From contig JAISPI010000081.1 of the NCBI GenBank assembly GCA_031275075.1, positions 1 through 7,252 on the forward strand: DNA of 7,252 nucleotides, written 5' to 3'. The DNA comes from Burkholderiales bacterium (GTDB taxonomy: Bacteria; Pseudomonadota; Gammaproteobacteria; Burkholderiales; Casimicrobiaceae). Made by a program: the position numbers and the translations under genes. This document shows positions 1 through 6,250 of this stretch, piece by piece. Position 1 is the first letter of the stretch, and each line of letters starts with the position of its first letter. The notes under the pieces were generated by a model. The model had not been told where the DNA came from, did no database searches, and saw only the letters and a program-made list of their open reading frames with translations.

Positions 1-303
1 GGCATTCATGTTTTTTTCCCCGACCCCTGGCCGAAAAAACGGCATCACAAGCGCCGCTTGCTGCAGGCGCCGTTTCTTCATGAGCTGGCATTGCGTCTGT
101 GCGTCGGCGGCTATTTGCATATCGCTACTGACTGGGCCGAATACGCCGAAGAAGCATTGGCAACGCTCTCTTCAGAACCCTTACTCAAAAACAGCGTTGC
201 GCGTTTCGCGCCCCGTCCCGCTACACGACCGCAGACGAAATTCGAGGCTCGCGGTTTGCGTTTGGGGCATGAGGTTTTCGATTTGGTTTTTATCCGTGTT
301 TAA
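1..303 (+). CDS. trmB: tRNA (guanine-N7-)-methyltransferase, 3' part
   Basis: This is the C-terminal part (100 codons plus stop) of the enzyme that uses S-adenosylmethionine to methylate N7 of G46 in the tRNA variable loop; the start lies left of the window. The visible part opens with the family motif FPDPWPKKRHHKRR. It continues through an ATDW segment and ends with the conserved block RPxTKFExRGxRLGH, which in this family contributes to substrate binding, then FDLVFIRV and stop. The match to the end of E. coli TrmB is close over the whole visible length, and the reading frame is intact. It converges on the minus-strand gene at 371-808. I see no clear terminator hairpin in the 67 bases between them. 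The assignment is secure; only the N-terminal SAM-binding part cannot be checked. Confidence 0.95.
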   Translation, partial: GIHVFFPDPWPKKRHHKRRLLQAPFLHELALRLCVGGYLHIATDWAEYAEEALATLSSEPLLKNSVARFAPRPATRPQTKFEARGLRLGHEVFDLVFIRV

Positions 304-370
304 TGCGTTTTCGGTTTAGTTGTACGCGGCACGAATAAAAATTTACGCGAGAAACCGCTCTAAAACCGCC

Positions 371-808
371 TTATTGCCTTTCGTTTTTTATTCCGAGTTG
401 CGCTTGCAATTCTCCGCTCTCTATTTTTTTGAAAACGTCTTCCATGGAATATGTGTTCAAAGCACATCCGGCTTGTATATGAACTTTTCCGTTTTTGTCC
501 ATTGAGGTTTTTATGGTTTCATAGCTTTCTTTGTCGTTATCGAAAAGCCATATCAGTGCATAGGTTTTCCCTGCGTTTGTTGAAGATTCTTTGCTTAACT
601 TTATAAAGAATTCTTTATTGCATGCGCTTACGTTTCTGTACGCATGAAACACGGGAGAGATTTTCCCTGAAGCCCCAACAAGCCTGCTCTCCACACGAGC
701 GGCCTTCTTAACCGGGCTAAACGTTCTATCGTTACACGCCGGATCACGGCCACCTTCGGCATGAACCGAAAAGGCCACAAAGATCAAACACAAAAAGAGC
801 GCTTTCAC
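371..808 (-). CDS. Unrecognised small, probably exported protein
   Basis: The gene encodes 145 residues and I do not recognise its family. Translation starts at a GTG (808-806), supported by an AAGGAG site 5 bases upstream. Residues 1-17 form a classical signal peptide: M-K start, a hydrophobic core (about residues 3-15), then V-H-A before the predicted signal peptidase I cut ahead of E18. There is no lipobox cysteine at the cut, so a soluble periplasmic or secreted protein is likelier than a lipoprotein. The mature part is about 128 residues, hydrophilic, with three cysteines (C25, C63, C115) and no transmembrane segment. An odd number of cysteines could allow one disulfide and one free thiol; this is inference. 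The gene is clearly richer in A+T than its neighbours (24 G/C in the 60 bases 541-600), which suggests transfer or weak constraint. It is divergent from aceB and convergent with trmB, so the context gives no function. Confidence 0.75.
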   Translation of the reverse strand: MKALFLCLIFVAFSVHAEGGRDPACNDRTFSPVKKAARVESRLVGASGKISPVFHAYRNVSACNKEFFIKLSKESSTNAGKTYALIWLFDNDKESYETIKTSMDKNGKVHIQAGCALNTYSMEDVFKKIESGELQAQLGIKNERQ

Positions 809-813
809 CAGAA

Positions 814-819
814 CTCCTT
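814..819 (-). promoter_or_regulatory. Shine-Dalgarno site fixing a GTG start
   Basis: The minus strand reads AAGGAG here, five bases before the GTG at 808-806. The signal peptide begins exactly at that GTG, so site and protein agree on the start. Confidence 0.75.
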
Positions 820-984
820 AAAAGACTTCCCTTCTCGCCGGCATTTTGGCCGCCACCAACATCTATGACGTTCGCCATTCCCTATGCGAGGCTGATCAAA
901 AATAACACAATTCGCATCGTTCTTTCTGTCCGGCGTTTTTTGTAGCCTCTCCCTATAGCGGCAGACGCATTACACTGCCATACC

Positions 985-1014
985 TGAGCCTGTCTATTGA
1001 GCCCTTATTGAGCC
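985..1014 (+). repeat. Three spaced TGAGCC copies upstream of aceB
   Basis: TGAGCC occurs at 985-990, 998-1003 and 1009-1014. The last two belong to a perfect 9-base direct repeat, TATTGAGCC, at 995-1003 and 1006-1014. Its period is 11 bases, about one helical turn. The array ends about 38 bases before the -10-like element at 1052-1060, a position where an activator or repressor could act. That role is inference; I recognise no named operator. Confidence 0.45.
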
Positions 1015-1051
1015 TTTTATCAACAGGGTTTTTTCTTCGCCTTATTTGATT

Positions 1052-1060
1052 TATGATAAT
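1052..1060 (+). promoter_or_regulatory. Candidate -10 element for aceB
   Basis: The sequence TATGATAAT resembles a sigma-70 -10 box, either as TATGAT or as GATAAT. The matching -35 position, around 1029-1037, is only a T-rich run with no good consensus. Such a promoter would need an activator, and it would leave a leader of about 180 bases before the aceB start at 1245. Confidence 0.25.
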
Positions 1061-1231
1061 TAGTCGAGGTTGGCATATCCCCGGCTGTCGTTACCTCGAT
1101 CCCCAAAAGGGATTTCTTCTGTCACGCGACCCTGCGTCATTCGGCGGGAACTGGTTTTTTCATCTTGAAACCTGGCCCGTTCCGGTTTGTCTGAAACTTT
1201 TGTTGTGTTCGCATGTCGCGAGCCCTTGCGT

Positions 1232-1236
1232 AAGGA
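1232..1236 (+). promoter_or_regulatory. Shine-Dalgarno site deciding the aceB start
   Basis: AAGGA lies 8 bases before the ATG at 1245. It supports this start over the longer in-frame extension opening at 1053, which has no purine-rich site ahead of it. Confidence 0.75.
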
Positions 1237-1244
1237 AAGAAACT

Positions 1245-2840
1245 ATGTCGCACGATACAGGCTTAATCTTGGCCGCGTCCACTCGAAGCGAAGCCGAGAA
1301 GGAAATTTTGACCAAAGACGCGTTGGCGTTTTTGAGTGAGCTGGTTCAGCGCTTCACCCCGGAGCGTGACACGCTGTTGGCGGAACGCCGTGTTTGGCAA
1401 GCAAAGATTGACGCCGGCGCATTGCCGGATTTTTTGCCCGACACCGCTTCGATCCGCAATGGTGACTGGAAAATTCGTGGTGTTCCCGCCGACTTGATGG
1501 ATCGCCGTGTCGAGATCACCGGCCCGGTGGATCGCAAGATGATCATCAACGCGCTAAACGCCAACGTTAAAGTGTTCATGGCCGATTTTGAAGATTCGCT
1601 GGCGCCCGCCTGGGACAAAGTGATCGACGGGCAAGTGAATCTGCGCGATGCGGTAAACGGCACCATTACTTACACCGACCCGCAGAGCGGAAAGTTCTAC
1701 GCGTTGAAAGAAAATCCGGCAGTGTTGATTTGCCGGGTGCGCGGTTTGCATCTGCCGGAAAAACATGTGTTGTGGCAAGGCGTGCCGATTCCGGGCGGTT
1801 TGTTCGATTTTGCGCTGTATTTTCATCACAACCACCGTCAACTTCTCGACAAGGGCAGCGGGCCGTATTTTTATCTGCCGAAAACCCAATCGTTCAAGGA
1901 AGCCGCCTGGTGGAGCAGCATTTTCAGTTTCGCCGAAGACCGTTATGGTTTGCCGCGCGGCACGATCAAGGCCACGGTGTTGATTGAAACGTTGCCGGCG
2001 GTGTTCCAGATGGACGAAATCCTGTACCACCTGCGCGATCATATCGTCGGATTGAATTGTGGTCGCTGGGATTACATTTTCAGCTACATCAAAACGCTGA
2101 AGAACCACGCCGATCGCGTACTGCCTGATCGTCAGGCGGTCACGATGGAAAAACCTTTCCTCAACGCTTACTCGCGGCTTTTGATCAAGACGTGTCACCG
2201 TCGCGGCGCTTTCGCGATGGGCGGAATGGCGGCGTTCATTCCGAGCAAGGATGCCGAACGCAACGTCTGGGTGCTTGACAAAGTACGCGCCGACAAGGAG
2301 CTGGAAGCCAGCAACGGCCACGACGGCACTTGGATTGCACACCCTGGTTTGGCCGACACGGTGACGCCCGTGTTTGACCGCATCCTCGGCGCACGCAGCA
2401 ATCAACTGAACGTGTTGCGTGAAAACGATCCGCCGATCACTGCCGCCGACCTGCTGGCGCCGTGCTCCGGTGAACGTACCGATGCCGGGATGCGCGCCAA
2501 TATCCGCGTCGCGCTGCAATACATTGAAGCGTGGATTTCCGGTAACGGCTGTGTGCCGATTTACGGATTGATGGAAGACGCCGCCACCGCAGAAATTTCA
2601 CGCACATCCATTTGGCAGTGGATTCGTCACAACAAATCGCTCGACAACGGCGAACGGGTCACTCCGGCGTTGTTCGAGAAAATGCTGGAAGAAGAAACGG
2701 CGGTCGTTCGCCGGGAGCTGGGCGACGCCCGTTTCTGCGAAGGCCGCTTCAACGAAGCTGCCGCTTTGCTGTACCGCATTACCACGCAGGACGAATTGAT
2801 AGACTTTCTGACGTTGCCCGGTTATGAGCTTTTAGCTTAA
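1245..2840 (+). CDS. aceB: Malate synthase A
   Basis: The enzyme condenses glyoxylate with acetyl-CoA to give malate, the second step of the glyoxylate bypass, in the cytosol. The product is 531 residues, close to the 533 of E. coli AceB. The start at 1245 is chosen for its ribosome binding site and this length. An early conserved block reads MADFEDS (112-118). The family signature DHIVGLNCGRWDYIF spans 265-279. Residues placed in the active site by homology are R166 in CRVRG, E248 in IETL, D276 in RWDY (the Mg-binding acids) and D445 in LMEDAAT (general base). All are present and the TIM-barrel region is complete. The C-terminal end is intact. The gene leads an aceB-aceA pair with a 38-base spacer. 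It is the A form (about 530 residues), not the larger malate synthase G. No regulator gene such as iclR is visible. Confidence 0.97.
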   Translation: MSHDTGLILAASTRSEAEKEILTKDALAFLSELVQRFTPERDTLLAERRVWQAKIDAGALPDFLPDTASIRNGDWKIRGVPADLMDRRVEITGPVDRKMIINALNANVKVFMADFEDSLAPAWDKVIDGQVNLRDAVNGTITYTDPQSGKFYALKENPAVLICRVRGLHLPEKHVLWQGVPIPGGLFDFALYFHHNHRQLLDKGSGPYFYLPKTQSFKEAAWWSSIFSFAEDRYGLPRGTIKATVLIETLPAVFQMDEILYHLRDHIVGLNCGRWDYIFSYIKTLKNHADRVLPDRQAVTMEKPFLNAYSRLLIKTCHRRGAFAMGGMAAFIPSKDAERNVWVLDKVRADKELEASNGHDGTWIAHPGLADTVTPVFDRILGARSNQLNVLRENDPPITAADLLAPCSGERTDAGMRANIRVALQYIEAWISGNGCVPIYGLMEDAATAEISRTSIWQWIRHNKSLDNGERVTPALFEKMLEEETAVVRRELGDARFCEGRFNEAAALLYRITTQDELIDFLTLPGYELLA

Positions 2841-2863
2841 CTTTTTACATCCCGCTTTTTACA
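2841..2863 (+). repeat. 9-base direct repeat in the aceB-aceA spacer
   Basis: CTTTTTACA occurs twice without mismatch, at 2841-2849 (immediately after the aceB stop) and 2855-2863, with a 14-base period. It sits just before the aceA ribosome binding site. It forms no hairpin, so it is not a terminator. It may be a chance duplication. Confidence 0.5.
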
Positions 2864-2865
2864 AT

Positions 2866-2871
2866 AAGGAG
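2866..2871 (+). promoter_or_regulatory. Strong Shine-Dalgarno site of aceA
   Basis: AAGGAG lies 7 bases before the ATG at 2879, a near-ideal arrangement. It fits the high isocitrate lyase levels needed for growth on acetate. Confidence 0.8.
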
Positions 2872-2878
2872 CATTAAA

Positions 2879-4186
2879 ATGTCGCAAACCCGTAATGAAC
2901 AAATCCAGGCTTTGGAAAAAAGCTGGCAGCAGCCGCGTTGGAAAGGTATCACCCGTCCCTACAGCGCCGCCGACGTCGTCGCGCTGCGCGGCTCGGTCGT
3001 TCCCGAACTCACGCTTGCCCGGCAAGCTGCTGAAAAACTGTGGAAGCTGATCAACGGCGAAGCTAAAAAAGGTTACGTTAACTGTCTTGGCGCGTTGACC
3101 GGCGGACAAGCGCTACAACAAGCCAAGGCCGGTGTTGAAGCGATTTATCTTTCCGGTTGGCAGGTCGCTGCCGACGCCAATCTCGCCAGCGCGATGTACC
3201 CGGATCAATCGTTGTATCCGGCCAACTCGGTGCCTGCCGTTGTGCAACGCATCAACAACTCTTTCCGCCGCGCCGACCAGATTCAGTGGGCGAATGGCAT
3301 CGGCCCCGGCGACAAGGGATATGTCGATCATTTCCTGCCTATCGTTGCTGACGCCGAAGCCGGTTTCGGCGGCGTGCTGAACGCGTTCGAATTAATGAAA
3401 GCAATGATCGAAGCGGGTGCCGGTGGCGTGCACTTCGAAGACCAGCTTGCTTCGGTCAAGAAATGCGGACACATGGGCGGCAAAGTGCTGGTGCCGACGC
3501 AAGAAGCGGTACAAAAGCTGGTCGCTGCGCGGCTGGCTGCCGACACGATGGGCGTGCCGACGCTGGTGATCGCGCGTACCGACGCGGACGCCGCCGACTT
3601 GCTGACGTCAGATTGCGACGCCAACGATAAACCATTCGTCACCGGCGAGCGTACACCGGAAGGCTTCTTCCGCACCCGCGCCGGCATCGAACAAGCGATC
3701 AGCCGTGGCTTGGCTTACGCGCCGTACGCCGACATGATCTGGTGCGAAACGTCAACGCCGGACTTGAAACTCGCCAAGCAATTCGCCGACGCGATTCACG
3801 CGAAGTTCCCGGGCAAATTGTTGGCGTACAACTGTTCGCCATCGTTCAACTGGAAGAAAAATCTCGACGACGCCACGATTGCGACATTCCAGGACGATTT
3901 GTCGAAGATGGGTTACAAGTATCAATTCATCACGCTCGCCGGCATCCACAGCATGTGGTACAACATGTTCGATCTGGCGTACTCCTACGCGCAGGGGAAC
4001 GGGATGAAGCATTACGTCGAAAAAGTGCAGCAACCGGAGTTTGCTTCCGCCAACCGCGGTTACACCTTCGTTGCGCACCAACAGGAAGTTGGCACCGGTT
4101 ACTTCGACAAAGTCACCACCGTCATTCAGGGCGGCGCTTCGTCGGTCACCGCGTTGACCGGCTCGACGGAAGAGCATCAATTCTAA
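2879..4186 (+). CDS. aceA: Isocitrate lyase
   Basis: The enzyme splits isocitrate into glyoxylate and succinate, the first committed step of the glyoxylate bypass, in the cytosol. The product has 435 residues against 434 in E. coli AceA, and the similarity runs end to end. Conserved elements in order are SGWQVA (92-97), DAEAGFGG (158-165, Mg and substrate region), the active-site loop KKCGHMGGK (194-202) with catalytic C196, RTDAD (233-237), and NCSPSFNW (318-325, substrate-binding lid). The protein ends in the typical GSTEEHQF. No key residue is missing. The start has a strong ribosome binding site 7 bases upstream. The gene follows aceB by 38 bases, so co-transcription is expected, and it is followed by a strong terminator. 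It competes with isocitrate dehydrogenase for isocitrate, which explains aceK downstream. Methylisocitrate lyase (PrpB) is excluded by length and by the KKCGH motif. Confidence 0.98.
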   Translation: MSQTRNEQIQALEKSWQQPRWKGITRPYSAADVVALRGSVVPELTLARQAAEKLWKLINGEAKKGYVNCLGALTGGQALQQAKAGVEAIYLSGWQVAADANLASAMYPDQSLYPANSVPAVVQRINNSFRRADQIQWANGIGPGDKGYVDHFLPIVADAEAGFGGVLNAFELMKAMIEAGAGGVHFEDQLASVKKCGHMGGKVLVPTQEAVQKLVAARLAADTMGVPTLVIARTDADAADLLTSDCDANDKPFVTGERTPEGFFRTRAGIEQAISRGLAYAPYADMIWCETSTPDLKLAKQFADAIHAKFPGKLLAYNCSPSFNWKKNLDDATIATFQDDLSKMGYKYQFITLAGIHSMWYNMFDLAYSYAQGNGMKHYVEKVQQPEFASANRGYTFVAHQQEVGTGYFDKVTTVIQGGASSVTALTGSTEEHQF

Positions 4187-4205
4187 ACGAGCGTTTCAAG
4201 CAAAT

Positions 4206-4251
4206 ACACCACCGTTGTGCCGTAACCAGCGCAGCGGTGGTGTTTTCTTTT
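4206..4251 (+). terminator. Rho-independent terminator after aceA
   Basis: A perfect 9-base-pair stem pairs ACACCACCG (4206-4214) with CGGTGGTGT (4235-4243). It extends inward with two G-U wobbles to about 15 pairs, closing an 8-base loop at 4221-4228. The right arm runs into a T-rich tract (TTTTCTTTT, 4243-4251). The hairpin begins 19 bases after the aceA stop. It should end, or strongly attenuate, transcription before aceK. Confidence 0.88.
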
Positions 4252-4287
4252 GAGGCGAAGAACACAAACTTCGGCAGAGCAAAATCG

Positions 4288-4355
4288 AAAATATTAAACG
4301 CAAAGAGCACAACGAGCCTTCGATCCTTTTGCGCTCTTTGCGATTAAATGATTTT
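4288..4355. repeat. Imperfect inverted repeat between aceA and aceK
   Basis: CGCAAAGAGC (4299-4308) pairs perfectly with GCTCTTTGCG (4333-4342). The pairing continues outward past one mismatch through TTAA/TTAA (4294-4297 and 4344-4347), then AAAAT/ATTTT (4288-4292 and 4351-4355). The right arm is itself a short tandem (TTTGCG at 4328-4333 and 4337-4342). No T-tract follows, so it does not look like a terminator. It may be a copy of a dispersed intergenic palindrome; copy number cannot be seen from one window. Confidence 0.7.
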
Positions 4356-4367
4356 CCTGATGCGTGA

Positions 4368-4373
4368 TTGACA
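4368..4373 (+). promoter_or_regulatory. Possible -35 box just before aceK
   Basis: TTGACA matches the sigma-70 -35 consensus perfectly. At a 17-base spacing the -10 position (4391-4396, TGACAT) matches only 3 of 6 and overlaps the annotated start codon. It is either chance, or a promoter serving a start further in, such as the ATG at 4446. Confidence 0.2.
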
Positions 4374-4394
4374 ACCGTTCCCTAAACCCCTGAC

Positions 4395-6152
4395 ATGGAA
4401 TCCGCCGCCACCGCTTTATCCTCCAGAACATCCGCTTCTGCCGATATGGTGCCCTTGGTTGCGCATACCATTCTGCAAGGCTTCGACGCTCAATACGGCC
4501 GCTTTCTTGAGATGACCGCCGGCGCACAACAGCGTTTCGAAGATGCCGCCTGGCACGACGTTCAGGCTGCGATGAAACAGCGGATTCACTTGTACGACCA
4601 CCATGTCGGGCTGGCTGTTGAGCTGATCCGGCGGATGGCCGGCGCCTTATGTCAGGACGCCGGCTTCCTGTCGCGCGTTAAAGACCATTACATCACTCTG
4701 CTGCCGAACTATCCGCGATTCGAGATCGCCGAAAGTTTTTTCAATTCGGTTTATTGCCGGTTATCCGATCACCACGATCTGACACCGGATAAAATGTTCA
4801 TTTCCAGCTCACAGCCCGAACGCCGCCAGCGCGATTTGCCGCGGCCGGTTTCGCGCAACTTCCCACTGGCGGCCGGTGTCAAAGAACGGTTGCGAGTCAT
4901 CATTCGCAACTCACCGCTGCGCCTGCCTTGGGAAGACTTGCCGCGCGACATCGCCGACATTGCCGCCGCTCTCGACGAACGTTTTGGAAAAGACGCGTTG
5001 AAAGATGGTGTTCTCGAAATCTACAATGAAGTGTTTTACCGCAATAAATCCGCCTGGATTGTCGGAAAGTTGCGGCTTCCTGATGGCGTACACCCTTTTC
5101 TGCTGCCGATTTGCCGCACCGGTTCCGGCGAGTTGTATATCGACGCCTGCCTCACCGAATTTCGCGACGCCAGCATCGTCTTCGGTTTCAATCGCGCCTA
5201 TTTCATGGTGTACGCGCCACTGCCCGTCGCCACCGTCGAATGGTTGCGCGAAATTCTTCCGCGCAAAACCATTGCCGAACTGTACACCGCGATCGGGTGT
5301 CAGAAACACGGCAAAACCGAATACCATCGCGAATACTTGCGTCACCTGGCGCAAACGAACGATCAGTTTGTCATTGCGCCCGGAACCCGCGGGATGGTGA
5401 TGCTGGTGTTCATGTTGCCCTCGTACGATGTCGTGTTCAAAGTCATCAAGGATCGCTTCGCTCCTCAGAAAAACGTCGACGCTGCGCGCGTGCGCGCCTG
5501 CTACCAGCTCGTCAAAGAACATGACCGCGTTGGCCGCATGGCCGATACCCAGGAATACGAAAATTTCGCGATCGAAAAACATCGGATCAGTGATGAGCTG
5601 ATGGCCGAATTGCAGCGCGAAATACCGGAAAAACTCGACGATCTGGGGGACAGCATTTCGATCCACCACCTTTATATCGAACAACGGATGGCTCCGCTTA
5701 ACCTTTATCTCGACCAGGTTGACGAGGCCGCGCGTCTTGATGCCATCGACGACTACGGTGTTGCGATCCGTCAACTGGCATGCGCCAACATTTTTCCCGG
5801 CGACATGCTGCTCAAAAATTTCGGGGTCACCAAATACGGACGTGTCGTGTTCTACGATTACGACGAAATCCGCTACATGACCGAAATGAATTTCCGCACC
5901 ATTCCGGCGCCGCGTTATCCCGAAGACGAGCTTGCCGGCGAGCCGTGGTACAGCGTTGCCGAAAACGATGTGTTCCCGGAAGAATTCCGGCAGTTTCTTT
6001 TTAGCGACACCTCCTTGCGGCAAGCGTTCGAACGCCACCACGAAGACATCTTCAACCCCGGATACTGGAAAGGTTTACAGCAACGCATTCGCGATGGCGC
6101 GATTGAAGACTTCTTTGCTTACCGACGAAAACAGCGATTCCGGCAGCGATAA
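4395..6152 (+). CDS. aceK: Isocitrate dehydrogenase kinase/phosphatase
   Basis: This bifunctional cytosolic enzyme phosphorylates isocitrate dehydrogenase to inactivate it and dephosphorylates it to restore it, directing isocitrate to the glyoxylate bypass or the TCA cycle. The product is 585 residues (578 in E. coli). The N-terminal regulatory half carries TILQGFDAQYGRF (25-37) and RIHLYDHHVGL (63-73). The kinase/phosphatase half starts with the ATP loop APGTRGMVML (328-337), then K349 in VFKVIKD, D384 in RMADTQE, D470 and N475 in FPGDMLLKN, and D488/D490 in FYDYDE. These positions run 13 ahead of E. coli K336, D371, D457, N462, D475 and D477, so the active site appears complete. The start is uncertain: neither the ATG at 4395 nor the in-frame ATG at 4446 has a Shine-Dalgarno site, and E. 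coli has an N-terminus of intermediate length. The gene lies 208 bases after aceA, behind a terminator and an inverted repeat, so low or separate expression is likely. Confidence 0.96.
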   Translation: MESAATALSSRTSASADMVPLVAHTILQGFDAQYGRFLEMTAGAQQRFEDAAWHDVQAAMKQRIHLYDHHVGLAVELIRRMAGALCQDAGFLSRVKDHYITLLPNYPRFEIAESFFNSVYCRLSDHHDLTPDKMFISSSQPERRQRDLPRPVSRNFPLAAGVKERLRVIIRNSPLRLPWEDLPRDIADIAAALDERFGKDALKDGVLEIYNEVFYRNKSAWIVGKLRLPDGVHPFLLPICRTGSGELYIDACLTEFRDASIVFGFNRAYFMVYAPLPVATVEWLREILPRKTIAELYTAIGCQKHGKTEYHREYLRHLAQTNDQFVIAPGTRGMVMLVFMLPSYDVVFKVIKDRFAPQKNVDAARVRACYQLVKEHDRVGRMADTQEYENFAIEKHRISDELMAELQREIPEKLDDLGDSISIHHLYIEQRMAPLNLYLDQVDEAARLDAIDDYGVAIRQLACANIFPGDMLLKNFGVTKYGRVVFYDYDEIRYMTEMNFRTIPAPRYPEDELAGEPWYSVAENDVFPEEFRQFLFSDTSLRQAFERHHEDIFNPGYWKGLQQRIRDGAIEDFFAYRRKQRFRQR

Positions 6153-6216
6153 ACAATAACAATAAGCGCTGAAAAACGGTTCCCGTTCAAACGGCCTCCA
6201 TCATTACCCTGCGTTT

Positions 6217-6233
6217 TATAGACACATTTGTGT
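6217..6233 (+). promoter_or_regulatory. Possible -10 box with adjoining palindrome
   Basis: TATAGA (6217-6222) resembles a -10 box. It runs into a perfect palindrome, ACACA-TT-TGTGT (6222-6233), ending 17 bases before the start of the first YeeE-like gene. A palindrome there could be an operator for a dimeric repressor of the sulfur operon. No -35 box is visible at the expected distance, so this is tentative. Confidence 0.25.
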
Positions 6234-6250
6234 AACGAAAGAAAATCAAG

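Larger units (their letters stand above)
809..1244. other. Non-coding region between divergent genes
   Basis: No convincing gene lies here. The region separates the minus-strand exported-protein gene from aceB. It contains the exported-protein ribosome binding site at the left edge, three spaced TGAGCC copies at 985-1014, a -10-like TATGATAAT at 1052-1060, and small hairpins in the would-be aceB leader. These hairpins are ATCCC/GGGAT at 1099-1103 and 1109-1113, and GGTTT/AAACC at 1153-1157 and 1168-1172. The aceB frame is open upstream to 1053, but that 64-codon extension has no ribosome binding site and is not typical of malate synthase A. I see no obvious promoter for the minus-strand gene. 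Confidence 0.7.

Noticed and set aside
320..505. 61-codon plus-strand open frame starting with TTG
   Set aside because: It overlaps the minus-strand exported-protein gene, which has a signal peptide and a strong ribosome binding site; the TTG frame has neither.
1099..1120. ATCCC/GGGAT hairpin followed by TTCTTCT as an attenuator
   Set aside because: The stem is short and the following tract is interrupted by C, which is too weak to call as a terminator.
1053..1244. 64-codon N-terminal extension of malate synthase in the same frame
   Set aside because: It has no ribosome binding site and would make the protein longer than the family norm. The ATG at 1245 has a good site and gives 531 residues.
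1554..2519. Long open frame of 321 codons on the minus strand inside aceB
   Set aside because: It lies wholly antisense to a fully conserved gene and has no recognisable domain. It is a by-product of GC-rich codon use.
4911..6041. Open frame of 376 codons on the minus strand inside aceK
   Set aside because: It is antisense to a conserved gene with an intact active site and shows no family motif, so it is a codon-bias shadow.
6175..6187. Small hairpin AACGG-TTC-CCGTT after aceK as a terminator
   Set aside because: The stem is only 5 pairs and no T-tract follows, so it is not a convincing rho-independent terminator.
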